Assembly (NCBI RefSeq): GCF_003286415.2
Contig: NZ_CP043450.1
Coordinates: forward strand, 5,456,001-5,520,000
Origin: Mucilaginibacter rubeus
Lineage (GTDB): Bacteria > Bacteroidota > Bacteroidia > Sphingobacteriales > Sphingobacteriaceae
DNA length: 64,000 nt
Direction: 5' to 3'
A program made the translations under genes and the position numbers. Each line of letters opens with the position of its first letter. The first letter of the stretch is position 1. Positions 1 to 13,014 of this stretch are shown in pieces. The notes under the pieces are model-generated. The model did not search any database and was not told the origin of the DNA. It saw only the letters and a program-made list of their open reading frames with translations.

Positions 1-248
1 GGAAACAGATAGCAGAGGTGCCGCAAAAAACCATCGAAAATATTAAGATTCTTACAGTAACGCATCAAAAAATAGAACAATCGTCCGGGACTTTCAAGCC
101 AGGCAACATTTGCCATATTAAAGAAGGAGCTTTTTCGGGCCTGAGCTGCGAGGTTGTGAGCATAGGCAAAAGAAACCTGATCTTGGTAAGGGTTGATGTT
201 TTTCAAAGAAATCTTTTAGTGGAGCTGCAGGACACCTTATTACTGTAG
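1..248 (+). CDS. NusG-like/UpxY antitermination protein, C-terminal end (partial)
   Basis: The reading frame is open from the first base, so the gene starts outside the window; GTG at 18 is only the first possible internal start. The last 50 residues look like a KOW domain: a 'KPGNICHIKEGAFSGL' loop followed by a short beta strand pattern ending in a valine/leucine-rich segment, as at the end of NusG and UpxY-type proteins. Such proteins bind RNA polymerase and ribosomal protein S10 and suppress pausing or termination, often for surface-polysaccharide operons. The N-terminal NGN domain is not visible, so the exact family (NusG versus UpxY-like) cannot be set. Confidence 0.6.
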   Translation, partial: KQIAEVPQKTIENIKILTVTHQKIEQSSGTFKPGNICHIKEGAFSGLSCEVVSIGKRNLILVRVDVFQRNLLVELQDTLLL

Positions 249-382
249 GGTATCGATTTGAATGATAAATTAACCCGGGAGATTATTCAGATCGCCCAAA
301 ATATCTCAGCTGATTGACAAATGTTATAGGCTGCTTAGATTTTTTAATTTTTTTGTAACCGTTTAGTGGTAACTTATGACTA

Positions 383-955
383 ATGTATATGATTGACGAT
401 AGGGAGATAGTGGCAAACGTGCTAAAAGGCAATTATCAGGCTTTTGAATTGTTGGTAAAACAATATCAAAAACTGGTGTACTTTGTTGTTTTTAGACTGG
501 TAAAAAATAAGGAAGATAACGAAGATATTTGCCAGGAAGTATTTATAAAGGTTTACAACAGCCTGCACCGTTTCGCGTTTGAATCAAAATTATCTACCTG
601 GATCGCGACAATCGCATATCACACTGCTATTAACTATTTAAAAAAATATAACAAGGAAGTGCTGTCCTCATATCCTGAAGATATGGATAACTATCACTTT
701 ACTACCGAAACACCTGAATATGAACTGGAAAAAAAGAGTGAAAGTGAATATATACATCATCTGATTATGCAGATGCCCGTTAACTATCGCACAGTGGTAA
801 CGTTGTACCACTTAAACGAATTTTCCTGTGCCGAAATACAGGAAATTACGGGTATCCCTGAAGGGTCGATAAAAAGTTATCTATTTAGGGCGAGGCAGTT
901 ACTTAAGGATAAAATGAAAAAAGACATTAAATTTTTGCAGAATGAAAGAAGATAA
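383..955 (+). CDS. ECF-type RNA polymerase sigma factor
   Basis: A 190-residue protein with the two domains of extracytoplasmic-function sigma-70 factors. Residues 20-90 form sigma region 2 (core binding and -10 recognition; 'EDNEDICQEVFIKVY' is the region 2.2 signature and 'STWIATIAYHTAINYLKK' region 2.4). Residues 130-180 form region 4 with the -35-reading helix-turn-helix ('FSCAEIQEITGIPEGSIKSYLFRAR'). Its last 14 bases overlap the next gene, which encodes a small membrane protein, the usual layout of a sigma factor with its membrane-bound regulator. It probably serves a cell-envelope response; the target regulon cannot be read from here. Confidence 0.93.
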   Translation: MYMIDDREIVANVLKGNYQAFELLVKQYQKLVYFVVFRLVKNKEDNEDICQEVFIKVYNSLHRFAFESKLSTWIATIAYHTAINYLKKYNKEVLSSYPEDMDNYHFTTETPEYELEKKSESEYIHHLIMQMPVNYRTVVTLYHLNEFSCAEIQEITGIPEGSIKSYLFRARQLLKDKMKKDIKFLQNERR

Positions 956-1361
956 AGATAAAAGGCTTCAGCAATTAATTGAGGAAGGCCGTGAATTGCC
1001 ATTCGAAACATTTTCGGCCCCCGAAGAGGAAGACTTCTTTGCCTATCAAACCCTGTTTACTCACTTAAAAACAGAACCGGCCGAGGGACTTCCATATGCC
1101 TTCGCAAGCAAAGTAAGACGCGCTGTAGAACTACAGGCCTTGTTAAAAACCAATACGAGGTTTTATATTACAGCACTGCTTATTTTTGCATTTGTAGCCG
1201 TAACCGGTTATTTCATGCTTACCATAGTTAATAAAGAGGCCGGAAATCTGGCACTCTCAGTAATATTAAAGTACAAATGGTTACTATTAATGGGGCTGGC
1301 CACATTTATCGGGCTGCAACTATTTAACCCTTCTGTGCCGGAGAAAAACCTGGCAAAATAA
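942..1361 (+). CDS. Small membrane protein, candidate anti-sigma partner
   Basis: This 139-residue protein has a charged cytoplasmic N-terminus (about residues 1-75) and two predicted membrane helices at roughly 76-96 and 110-128. The start codon lies inside the preceding sigma gene in another frame, so the two are translationally coupled. There is no zinc-finger HxxxCxxC motif. By position and topology it is a candidate regulator that holds the sigma factor at the membrane, but no named family was recognised. A strong hairpin terminator follows, so the two genes form a closed unit. Confidence 0.7.
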   Translation: MKEDKDKRLQQLIEEGRELPFETFSAPEEEDFFAYQTLFTHLKTEPAEGLPYAFASKVRRAVELQALLKTNTRFYITALLIFAFVAVTGYFMLTIVNKEAGNLALSVILKYKWLLLMGLATFIGLQLFNPSVPEKNLAK

Positions 1362-1369
1362 GAACCTGG

Positions 1370-1407
1370 TATGCCGTTTAACAAGGATCGTGTTGTTAAA
1401 CGGCATA
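1370..1407 (+). terminator. Rho-independent terminator after the sigma/membrane protein pair
   Basis: A perfect 14-bp stem (1370-1383 with 1394-1407, starting TATGCCG) with a 10-base loop is followed by AATTTTCTCTT. It lies 8 bases after the stop of the membrane protein gene. Confidence 0.75.
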
Positions 1408-1631
1408 AATTTTCTCTTCTTACAAAACTCAGGGGTCATCGCCATTGGGTTTAATACCACTCCATCTTCGCCCCCCAATGTTTCATATTGATCCTGTTAT
1501 CTGATCTACAAATCACCGTGCGGGCCTCAACAGAATCAACCTACCTGGAGTTTTTTAAACTAAAATAAAAAACTTGCAACCCGCACGTCAAAACAACTGT
1601 CACATCTGTAAAATAACTAAAACGCAATATC

Positions 1632-2669
1632 ATGAAAAACTACATCATGTTCCTTTTACTTGCCGGCCAAACTTTTGTAGCCGCTGCTCAGGATAACAAA
1701 TCATTGTACTTAACAAAATCGCTGTCTGGCAATGCCGTTAGTAATGTAACTGCCAAAACATCAGCTGGTAGCATTGTTGTTACCGGCAGTGCGGGACAGG
1801 CGCCTCGAATTGAAGTTTATATCAAAGCTACTAACGGTGCGGCGCTCTCTAAATCTGATATAAAAAAACGGCTCGATAACGATTATTTTTTTGATATAGA
1901 TGTTACTGGTCATAATATTAAAGTAAGCGCTAAAACCAAGCGTCAGGGTGGCAATTTTGATTGGAAAAAAGGGCTTAATATTTCTTTACGAATTTATGTA
2001 CCCAAACAATGCTCTACCAATATCGAAACCAGCGGTGGAAGCATTGGCCTGGATAACTTAAATGGCGATCAACGCTTTACAACCAGCGGTGGAGGGTTAC
2101 AGCTGGATAGGCTAACTGGCAACATCCGTGGTAATACATCCGGAGGCGGTATATACATCTCCAACTCCAATAATAACATCGACCTTGAAACCAGTGGCGG
2201 CGGCATTGAAGCAAAAAACTGCAGTGGCAAAATAAAGCTCAATACATCAGGAGGCTCCCTTCAGCTTACAAACCTAAAGGGAAGTATTGACGCGCAAAGC
2301 AGTGGCGGCGGTATAGATGGAATAAACATTAATGGCGAGCTTACAGCAAGCACATCAGGCGGAGGCATAACCCTTAAACACATTGCAGGCAACTTAGATG
2401 CTGCAACCAGCGGCGGCAGTTTATTTGCAGAACTAACCCAAGTTGGCAAATATGTAAAGCTTGGCTCAAGTGCCGGAAACATTAATATCGAATTACCGCA
2501 AAAACAAGGCTACGATCTCAGTCTACGGGGCGAAAACATAGGGTTACCATCATTTAATGGGTTTAAAGGTAAACGCCAGGAAGGATTAGTACAAGGTAAA
2601 TTAAACAACGGTGGCACATCCATTATTGCCGAAGCCTCGGGCGGTGACGTTAATGTTAAGTTTAACTGA
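1632..2669 (+). CDS. Exported DUF4097-family beta-helix repeat protein
   Basis: The 345-residue protein begins with a signal peptide (cleavage likely after 'FVAAAQ', about residue 20). From about residue 130 to 265 a 'TSGGG' or 'TSGGS' motif recurs eight times at 17-20 residue steps, each followed by a short hydrophobic strand. This is the repeat of DUF4097 proteins, which are predicted to fold as a right-handed beta-solenoid. The function is unknown in general; in Bacteroidota such genes commonly sit beside ECF sigma/anti-sigma genes, as here, which suggests an envelope-stress role. The ATG follows a 270-base gap that contains the upstream terminator, so it likely has its own promoter. Confidence 0.8.
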   Translation: MKNYIMFLLLAGQTFVAAAQDNKSLYLTKSLSGNAVSNVTAKTSAGSIVVTGSAGQAPRIEVYIKATNGAALSKSDIKKRLDNDYFFDIDVTGHNIKVSAKTKRQGGNFDWKKGLNISLRIYVPKQCSTNIETSGGSIGLDNLNGDQRFTTSGGGLQLDRLTGNIRGNTSGGGIYISNSNNNIDLETSGGGIEAKNCSGKIKLNTSGGSLQLTNLKGSIDAQSSGGGIDGININGELTASTSGGGITLKHIAGNLDAATSGGSLFAELTQVGKYVKLGSSAGNINIELPQKQGYDLSLRGENIGLPSFNGFKGKRQEGLVQGKLNNGGTSIIAEASGGDVNVKFN

Positions 2670-2940
2670 TACCAATAACCCCAAATAAAACTTCAACAAT
2701 TAAATACAACGCGCGGCAATTGAGCCGGCAGATCTGGGTTATATAAAAATCATGGCGTTTCCTCCGGCCGGGCTATGCGCTCATACGCCTGCAGGCCTTA
2801 AGCTCATTGCCCGGTATCCGCTACTATCCCTAACGCTGCCAGTGGGTAAGTGGAGAGCGGTGAGTGGTTGGATTACGGATTTTCGGCGCTTGCCATCATG
2901 AGTTGGGAAAATCCGGATCTTTAAAGGTGATATGACATCA

Positions 2941-3024
2941 GGTGTGGAGGGCCTGTCATCGTCAGCCTGTCGAAGGACGCGCGCAGAGGCCCACCACACT
3001 ATGCTTCGACAGGCTCAGCATGAC
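2941..3024. repeat. Palindromic intergenic repeat (REP-like, 'CTTCGACAGGCTCAGCATGAC' family)
   Basis: Nested inverted repeats: an outer 13-base arm GTGTGGaGGGCCT (2942-2954) pairs with AGGCCCACCACAC (2987-2999), and CAGCCTGTCGAAGGA / CTTCGACAGGCTCAG lie in opposite orientation at about 2963-2977 and 3004-3018. The 2670-3157 gap holds no convincing gene; this repeat is the only structure seen in it. I recognise similar sequence from other Bacteroidota intergenic regions, from memory only. Confidence 0.7.
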
Positions 3025-3157
3025 TCTGTTTTTTAATTATGTCATGCTAATGCACGAAGGATCTTCTTCGCTGTGGGGCGAGTGATGAGTAGTTGATTAG
3101 TTTGGATGGTTGTTATCGATGTTGGAGTAGTAGGAATATGAAAGTATTATCAACGCA

Positions 3158-3186
3158 AAAAGCCTTAGCGGTTAGCTAAGGCTTTT
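3158..3186 (-). terminator. Terminator of the rRNA operon
   Basis: A perfect 12-bp stem (3158-3169 with 3175-3186, AAAAGCCTTAGC) with a 5-base loop lies 29 bases beyond the 3' end of 5S rRNA. On the minus strand the descending arm runs into five T residues. Confidence 0.8.
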
Positions 3187-3214
3187 GCAATGTTGCACCA
3201 TTAAAGGTGATAAA

Positions 3215-3326
3215 GGGTGGCACCGACCTACTCTCCCACGTTTTACCGCAGTACCATCGGCTCTGGCGGGCTTGACTTCTCTGTTCGGAATGGGAAGAGG
3301 TAGACACCGCCGATATAGGCACCTGA
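3215..3326 (-). rRNA. rrf: 5S ribosomal RNA
   Basis: The reverse strand carries the 5S core, including the conserved stretch equivalent to CCATTCCGAACAGAGAAGT and the closing GGTCGGTGCCACCC pairing with GGTGCCTATA at the 5' end. Length about 112 bases, normal for Bacteroidota. Ends were set from helix 1 pairing and may be off by a few bases. The spacer to 23S (3327-3574) is AT-rich and shows no gene. Confidence 0.95.
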
Positions 3327-3574
3327 ATTTCTTTTTATTAAGGTGAAAACTTAAAGGTTAAAGTTCAAAGGTTTATTACCTTTCGCCTTTATCCTTGGGC
3401 CTTTCAGCCTTTATAAATGACATATTATTGAAAGAAGTGATTGAATTTAAGAGAAAACAACAGCACTTGTTGTTCATTATCTGTTTTTGTGTTTCTCACC
3501 GGCTCATCTATCCTGCTTATCATCAATATTACTACCAATGAACTACTGAACAAATGAACCAGTGAACGTTTCTT

Positions 3575-6450
<2,876 letters not shown>

Positions 6451-6716
6451 CTACTCTTGCGCCTTTTGCGCCGCAAGGTATGTCTTTATTTAGATCGGTC
6501 ATTAAGTCATTGTTTCATTTGCTCATTACCTTGCGGTTTTGATCTCCTGAAGCTTTTGAACTCAACAACGTCTCTATCTGTTGTTTTCTCTTGTTTTCAA
6601 TTACTTCTTCCAATATGTCAAAGAACGTTTTGATCCTCCGTCATTCTTTCATTCTAGCATTAAATCATTTTTCAATGACTCAATGACCTGATGATTTAAT
6701 GACTTCCGGTTCAATG

Positions 6717-6790
6717 TGGAGAATAACGGATTCGAACCGTTGACCCCCTGCGTGCAAGGCAGGTGCTCTAGCCAGCTGAGCTAATCCCCC
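6717..6790 (-). tRNA. tRNA-Ala (anticodon TGC)
   Basis: On the minus strand the sequence starts GGGGGATTAGCTCAG and folds as a cloverleaf: acceptor GGGGGAT with ATTCTCC (two G-U pairs), anticodon stem CCTGC/GCAGG around CTTGCAC, T-loop GTTCGAATC, and discriminator A. CCA is not encoded. It lies in the 16S-23S spacer, the classic position. The 6451-6716 spacer to 23S holds no gene. Confidence 0.96.
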
Positions 6791-6877
6791 TTTCAGATGA
6801 GTCCGCAGTTTGTAGTTTGCAGTTGCAGTTTTTCTCTTATTACTGCTGCTGCTACTTCTTACTGCTGCTTACCCTTG

Positions 6878-6952
6878 TAGTCCCGAGCAGATTTGAACTG
6901 CTGACCCCTACATTATCAGTGTAGTGCTCTAACCAAGCTGAGCTACAGGACT
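6878..6952 (-). tRNA. tRNA-Ile (anticodon GAT)
   Basis: On the minus strand AGTCCTGTAGCTCAG opens a full cloverleaf: acceptor AGTCCTG with CGGGACT, anticodon stem CTACA/TGTAG around CTGATAA giving GAT, T-loop GTTCAAATC, discriminator A. CCA is not encoded. It precedes tRNA-Ala in the transcribed 16S-23S spacer. The 88-base tRNA spacer holds AGTTTGCAGTTGCAG-type simple repeats. Confidence 0.96.
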
Positions 6953-7159
6953 GTGTTTTTTAGTTGCAGTTATCAGTTGCAGTTTGCAGGATCTTTCTAC
7001 CTACTGCTGCTGCCACTGCTTACTGCCACTCGTGTCCTGGCCTCAGCGGCCGGCCCACATCGATGGCTTCATCTTCTGGGTTTCCTTTTGTCTTTTTTTG
7101 TGTTTTAAGAAATTATCATGTAGGTAACAGTCCTGAGTCACTGCTCGCAAATCTGCTCC

Positions 7160-8679
<1,520 letters not shown>

Positions 8680-9011
8680 AAAATGTTTTGTTTGTTCACT
8701 GACCCTATTATTAATTAATAGAATCTGTATTATTATATCTTTATACAGTTCGCTTGCTTTTTTTGTAACTCTTCAACCTTCTTCTGCCTTAGCTTCCGTC
8801 GGTCTCCCGTTACGCTACATGATTTCCATTTCTTAAAAGAACTTGCTCGCCTCCCCATCTCAGTTCAGCTATATAATCTTTCGGTGTTAACCGTTTTGAT
8901 TTGTCAGTTTATCCGGTGAGAATCGCTCTCTTTCCGTTTTGATTCCAAAGGCCTAAAACCCTCATCCTCTTCTTTTTAGAAGCTTTTAAACTTCTTCCCC
9001 GCTTGGGGCTG

Positions 9012-9042
9012 CAAAGGTAACAACCTTTTTCTCTTTTCCAAA
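9012..9042 (-). promoter_or_regulatory. rRNA promoter P1 (proximal)
   Basis: On the minus strand a -33 TTTG (9039-9042) is followed after 19 bases by the -7 element TACCTTTG (9012-9019), an exact fit to the Bacteroidota consensus TTTG-N19-21-TANNTTTG. The predicted start is near 9005, about 325 bases before mature 16S. The leader 8680-9005 has no gene. The element shares the block TTTGCAGCCC..GCGGGG with P2 and P3. Confidence 0.75.
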
Positions 9043-9102
9043 ACTTTTTTTCTTTTTGTTCTGGACCCGCTCAACCTCTCTCTTCTCCCCGTTTGCGGGC
9101 TG

Positions 9103-9134
9103 CAAAGGTGTGAATTATTTTCCAGTCTCACAAA
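9103..9134 (-). promoter_or_regulatory. rRNA promoter P2 (middle)
   Basis: On the minus strand TTTG (9131-9134) lies 20 bases before CACCTTTG (9103-9110), one mismatch from TANNTTTG, followed by the shared CAGCCCGCAAACGGGG block. The predicted start is near 9096. The spacing to P1 is 91 bases. Confidence 0.65.
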
Positions 9135-9215
9135 AGATTTTATTAATCTTTTTTCGCTTTCCTTATTCACTTTCAACCTTTAAAGAACAAACCCCGCTTC
9201 CTCGTTTGCGGGCTG

Positions 9216-9246
9216 CAAAGGTAGTCACTTTTTACTCCCCTCCAAA
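9216..9246 (-). promoter_or_regulatory. rRNA promoter P3 (distal)
   Basis: On the minus strand TTTG (9243-9246) lies exactly 19 bases before TACCTTTG (9216-9223), a full consensus match, again followed by CAGCCCGCAAACG. The predicted start is near 9209, 113 bases upstream of P2. Confidence 0.75.
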
Positions 9247-9329
9247 TTATTTCTGAGTATTCGCCCTGCACTTTCTTTAACTCGCTATTCCTCAAGGAGA
9301 AAAAGTTAAGCTATACCCCATCCGGTATA

Positions 9330-10398
9330 CTATTTCGATGCACCTGCCATCCAGAAAGCATTCATTATTTTGGTTTGATCATAAACCTGAGGCGCCCGGA
9401 TAGTTATTACTTCCAATTGCTTAGGCACATCAAAATGATCATCGAAATTATAGGAATCCATATACGGTTCCTTGTCAGACAAGGCCGATACTTCTACAGT
9501 TCCGGAAATTACAGACAATCCCCTCTTTAAATAGATCAACGAAAATTCCAGCGATTTAACGATATCCGGATTATTTTGAAATTGATCTCCGCCAAGTTGC
9601 GAATGAAACAATGAGGATATCGAAGCATACAGCTCATGATTAAACACCTGAAACCGGTAAAGCAAATCCAGATCAAATCCGCTTGACGGAGGTTCATTCC
9701 GGAGATGTTCGAGATAAATGTCCGGGAATAATATCCTTATAGGCATCGGCTAATGGAATATCACCATTGTAAAAATCAGCTTTCTTTCTCAAAAAATGCG
9801 ACATCGCAACCATACATTCGCTTAGCGCGTTGTTTATGCTTCTGTGAGGAAAAAAGTATGTATCGACACTTGTGCATACGGTATACCAAATGCCCCCGGA
9901 TATAATTGGCCATGCAAATGAAAAAGCATCTGCCGGCCTAAGTCCTATGGTAAAAACCATCATGATGAGTGCCAGTGAGCCAATTGCGTTGAGGTTACCA
10001 CCATAGGCGGCCAGCATTGAAAAACCAAAACAAAAACTGATCATCAATAAAGCAATCAACCAGGGAGAAGGCAATGCAATGGCTGTAATGAAGGCGACGA
10101 ATCCAAGTGTAAGGCTACCCAGAAATAAAAACCTCAATCTATTTATACGTGGACCAGGCAAATCAGTGAGCGACACCAGCAACGTGCCAAGGCCCATGTA
10201 AATTCCGGTTGTAAGTAGCCCAATACTGGCAAAAACAATTACCGGGGCAACTATCACGCTTGTGCAACGAACCGCATTAACAAGATACTCGCCACGCAAG
10301 AAGCACGAAAATTGTAGCCATTGTTTATGTAAAACTTGCATGAGGTTGAGCCGGTTAAAATTTTTGCAATGATAGTAATTATTATGCATGCATAGCAA
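9330..10398 (-). pseudogene. FUSC/YccS-family membrane transporter, frameshifted and shortened
   Basis: Two overlapping minus-strand frames make one protein. The first (10398 to 9694) has a cytoplasmic start and six or so membrane helices, as in the N-terminal FUSC domain of YccS/YhfK-like proteins; the second (about 9725 to 9330) continues the cytoplasmic region. At 9722-9726 one extra base in a CCGGG run breaks the frame: removing one G on the minus strand joins 'AYKDIIP' to 'DIYLEHLRNEPP' smoothly. Even joined, the product is about 350 residues, half of the roughly 700 expected, because the second membrane domain is absent and the rRNA promoter region follows. Most likely a decayed gene; a sequencing error could explain only the frameshift. 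The start may be Met at 10341 rather than 10398. Confidence 0.7.
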
Positions 10399-10542
10399 TT
10401 CCTATTTATGTTGTTAAAAGAAAAACCCTTCTGAACAAGCCAAACTACGGGCAAGTGCAAAACATGAGGTTTATTTTTATCAGCAATCAGCTTTTGCTAT
10501 CTTTAAAATGACTGGTGGGTGATATGAAAAAAATAAACAATA

Positions 10543-11133
10543 ATGGTAGCAGCAGTAAACATATATCTGGAATCAGTAAAGGCTATTTGCCCGGAGCTAA
10601 CTGATGATGAGCTTGCGTTATTTGCTTCTAAACTCACCATTAAAGAGCTAAAAAAGAAAGAATTTTTCCTGGAAGCCGGGAAAATCCAAAAAGCTTTGGG
10701 ATTTATCGCCAACGGCTTAGTCCGTTCTTTTTATATTGACGATGAGGGCAACGAGCGTACAGTTGGCTTTTATGCCGAAACCGACTATGCCACACATTAT
10801 CATTCGTTCATAGTCCGGCAACCCAGCCGGTACTCTATCCAGTGCCTGGAACCTGCCACTTTTGTTTGCCTTTCGTTTGACGATCTGCAATGGATCTACC
10901 GGCAATCTCCCCAATTTGAGCGCTATGGCCGCTTAATTGCAGAAGAAGTATTAAAACGACAACAAGCCCGCATAGAGAGTTTCATCTTCCAAACTTCTGA
11001 AGAACGTTATCTTGATTTCAGCCGGAACAAGAAAAGCTTATTTAACCGCGTCTCCTTATCTCATCTTTGCAGTTATCTGGGCATCGAGCGACAGTCCCTT
11101 ACCCGTATTCGCCAGAAATTAGCGCATCAATAG
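10543..11133 (+). CDS. Crp/Fnr-family transcriptional regulator
   Basis: A 196-residue protein with a cyclic-nucleotide-binding-like beta barrel (about 25-115, including 'KKKEFFLEAGKIQKALGFIANGLVRSFYID') and a C-terminal winged helix with the recognition region 'SLSHLCSYLGIERQSLTRIRQKL' (about 170-192). Many Bacteroidota members of this type do not bind cAMP and act beside the gene they control. It is followed by a flavodoxin-fold reductase 76 bases downstream on the same strand, the likely target or operon partner. The ligand is unknown. Confidence 0.88.
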   Translation: MVAAVNIYLESVKAICPELTDDELALFASKLTIKELKKKEFFLEAGKIQKALGFIANGLVRSFYIDDEGNERTVGFYAETDYATHYHSFIVRQPSRYSIQCLEPATFVCLSFDDLQWIYRQSPQFERYGRLIAEEVLKRQQARIESFIFQTSEERYLDFSRNKKSLFNRVSLSHLCSYLGIERQSLTRIRQKLAHQ

Positions 11134-11209
11134 TTTTTTGGCACATATGTGTCAGGTAGCCCTTCTATTTCCTTAGCAGATTTGCATTGTCAATCAACAA
11201 GATACTGCA

Positions 11210-11791
11210 ATGAAAAAGAATATACTACTCATCCTCGGGCACCCTTCAGAAACTTCATTTTGTAACGCGCTGCTCAATGCCTATCAAAGAGGGGCGGAAA
11301 GTGCCGGCGCCAATTGTAAGGTACTTTATATATCCAGGTTAAAATTTGATGTAAACCTTGCCGAAGGTTATAAAACCGGCGAGTATATGGAAGATGATCT
11401 TTTGGCCGCGCAAGAAATGTTTACCTGGGCAAATCACGTGGTATTTGTTTATCCAAACTGGTGGGGTTTTATGCCTGCCATAACCAAAGGTTTTATAGAC
11501 AGGTTGTTTTTGCCGGGCTTTGCTTTTAAACACCAATCAGGCAAAATATTCCCTGAAAAACTGCTGAAGGGAAAAAGTATGCGGCTGATGGTTACCATGG
11601 ATACTCCCAAATGGTGGTTTTACCTGATTTACCGGGCATCACAATACCAGATCCTTAAAGACATTGTATTCGGTTATGTTGGGTTCGATCCAATCCGCTT
11701 CTCCACTTTTGGATTTATCAGAAAATCAACCGATCAACAAAGGGAAAAATGGCTAAAACAGGTAAATCAATTAGGTAAAGAACTTAAATGA
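11210..11791 (+). CDS. NAD(P)H-dependent flavodoxin-fold oxidoreductase
   Basis: The 193-residue protein has the flavodoxin-like fold of the KefF/MdaB/YwrO quinone reductase group: an N-terminal phosphate loop 'LGHPSETSFCNALL' (residues 8-21) and the flavin-contact segment 'VFVYPNWWGFMPAITKGFIDRLF' (about 79-101). These FMN or FAD enzymes reduce quinones by two electrons in the cytoplasm. It is probably co-transcribed with, or controlled by, the upstream Crp-like regulator, which would fit a redox or electrophile response. The substrate cannot be told from sequence. Confidence 0.88.
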   Translation: MKKNILLILGHPSETSFCNALLNAYQRGAESAGANCKVLYISRLKFDVNLAEGYKTGEYMEDDLLAAQEMFTWANHVVFVYPNWWGFMPAITKGFIDRLFLPGFAFKHQSGKIFPEKLLKGKSMRLMVTMDTPKWWFYLIYRASQYQILKDIVFGYVGFDPIRFSTFGFIRKSTDQQREKWLKQVNQLGKELK

Positions 11792-11820
11792 GATAGCAGA
11801 ACTTATAGACCTCATCTTAT

Positions 11821-11863
11821 TAATATTAAAAGGCCCTCTACAAAAGAGGGCCTTTTAATATTA
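11821..11863. terminator. Bidirectional terminator
   Basis: A perfect 19-bp stem (11821-11839 with 11845-11863) with loop ACAAA. The GC core AGGCCCTCT is flanked by A and T runs on both sides, so it works in both directions, between the convergent reductase gene and the GH43 gene. Confidence 0.88.
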
Positions 11864-11878
11864 ATCCTCGCTTATAGC

Positions 11879-12991
11879 TTACAAAAAAGGATCAATCAAT
11901 TTAATGCTTCCATCGGTATTATGCTGCAGCTCTGTAACCTTCACATTGCGCAAATGTGTTTTGCCTGATAACTGGGTATCATGGTAAAATATATACCATT
12001 TGTCTTTTATTTCAACGATGGAATGATGAGTTGTCCAACCCTGTACCGGTTTCATGAATACCCCCTTGTATGTAAACGGCCCCAGCGGACTATCGCCTAT
12101 CGCGTAGCAAAGCAAATGCGTATCGCCTGTTGAGTAGGTGAAATAGTACTTACCATTATATTTATGCATCCACGAGCCCTCAAAAAAACGACGGTCATGG
12201 TCTTTGGTTAACAGTGGTTTGCCAAGACTATCTAAAATTACAGCGTCCTTTACTGTGCCGTTAAAGGTTTTCATATCAGGTTTAAGCAGCGCCACCTTGC
12301 AACTTATAGCCGGGGCATCTTCCTGCTTTGAATCGGTCTTTGAACCGTTGGCGTCATACTTTCCGTTAATCCAACGTTGAAGCTGACCGCCCCAGATACC
12401 GCCGAAATACATATAGGTTTTGCCATCAGTATCAGTAAACACAGCCGGGTCAATACTGTAGCTCCCGGCTATGGGTTCAGGTTCGGCCTTGAACGGGCCA
12501 ATCGGGCTGGCCGAAGTTGCAACACCAATATGGAACACATCTTTTTTATCCTTCACCGGAAAATACAGGTAATAGGTGCCATTTTTATAAGCTGCATCGG
12601 GAGCCCAAAGTTGCCGGCCTGCCCATGGTATATCTTTGATATCAAGTGCTACACCATTATCGGTCACCTTACCACCAACACTATCCATCGACAGGATATG
12701 ATAATCCTTCATGGCAAAATGATCGCCGTTGTCATTTTCGGGGATTCCTGCGTTGATATCATGCGATGGATAGATATAAATTTTACCGTTAAACACATGC
12801 GCCGATGGGTCGGCAGTATAAATGGAACTGATGAGCGGCTGCGACAGATATTTTACTTTTTTAGCGGTATCCGTTTTTGTACTGTCGGTTGTATCAGCTG
12901 TTTTTTTGGTTGATGAATTACACGCGTTCAAAATGCAGAACGGTGCTAAACACATAATAGTTAACCTGGCTATGGTAAATTGCTTGCTCAT
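11879..12991 (-). CDS. GH43-family glycoside hydrolase lipoprotein
   Basis: A 370-residue protein with a lipoprotein signal (lipobox LNAC, Cys24) and a five-bladed beta-propeller glycosidase domain of family GH43. The catalytic acids are visible: the base in 'YTADPSAHVF' (Asp61), the pKa modulator in 'YSIDPAVF' (about Asp185) and the acid in 'FFEGSWMHKYNG' (about Glu273). GH43 enzymes are inverting beta-xylosidases or alpha-L-arabinofuranosidases. The gene lies 23 bases after the GH67 gene on the same strand, so the pair is an operon for trimming substituted xylan oligosaccharides. The exact specificity (xylose or arabinose) is not decided here. Confidence 0.88.
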   Translation of the reverse strand: MSKQFTIARLTIMCLAPFCILNACNSSTKKTADTTDSTKTDTAKKVKYLSQPLISSIYTADPSAHVFNGKIYIYPSHDINAGIPENDNGDHFAMKDYHILSMDSVGGKVTDNGVALDIKDIPWAGRQLWAPDAAYKNGTYYLYFPVKDKKDVFHIGVATSASPIGPFKAEPEPIAGSYSIDPAVFTDTDGKTYMYFGGIWGGQLQRWINGKYDANGSKTDSKQEDAPAISCKVALLKPDMKTFNGTVKDAVILDSLGKPLLTKDHDRRFFEGSWMHKYNGKYYFTYSTGDTHLLCYAIGDSPLGPFTYKGVFMKPVQGWTTHHSIVEIKDKWYIFYHDTQLSGKTHLRNVKVTELQHNTDGSIKLIDPFL

Positions 12992-13014
12992 TTACGTTTG
13001 GTTTATAGTGGTGA

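Noticed and set aside
2261..2482. Antisense frame of 73 codons in the DUF4097 gene
   Set aside because: It is the mirror of the TSGG repeat on the other strand; no independent support.
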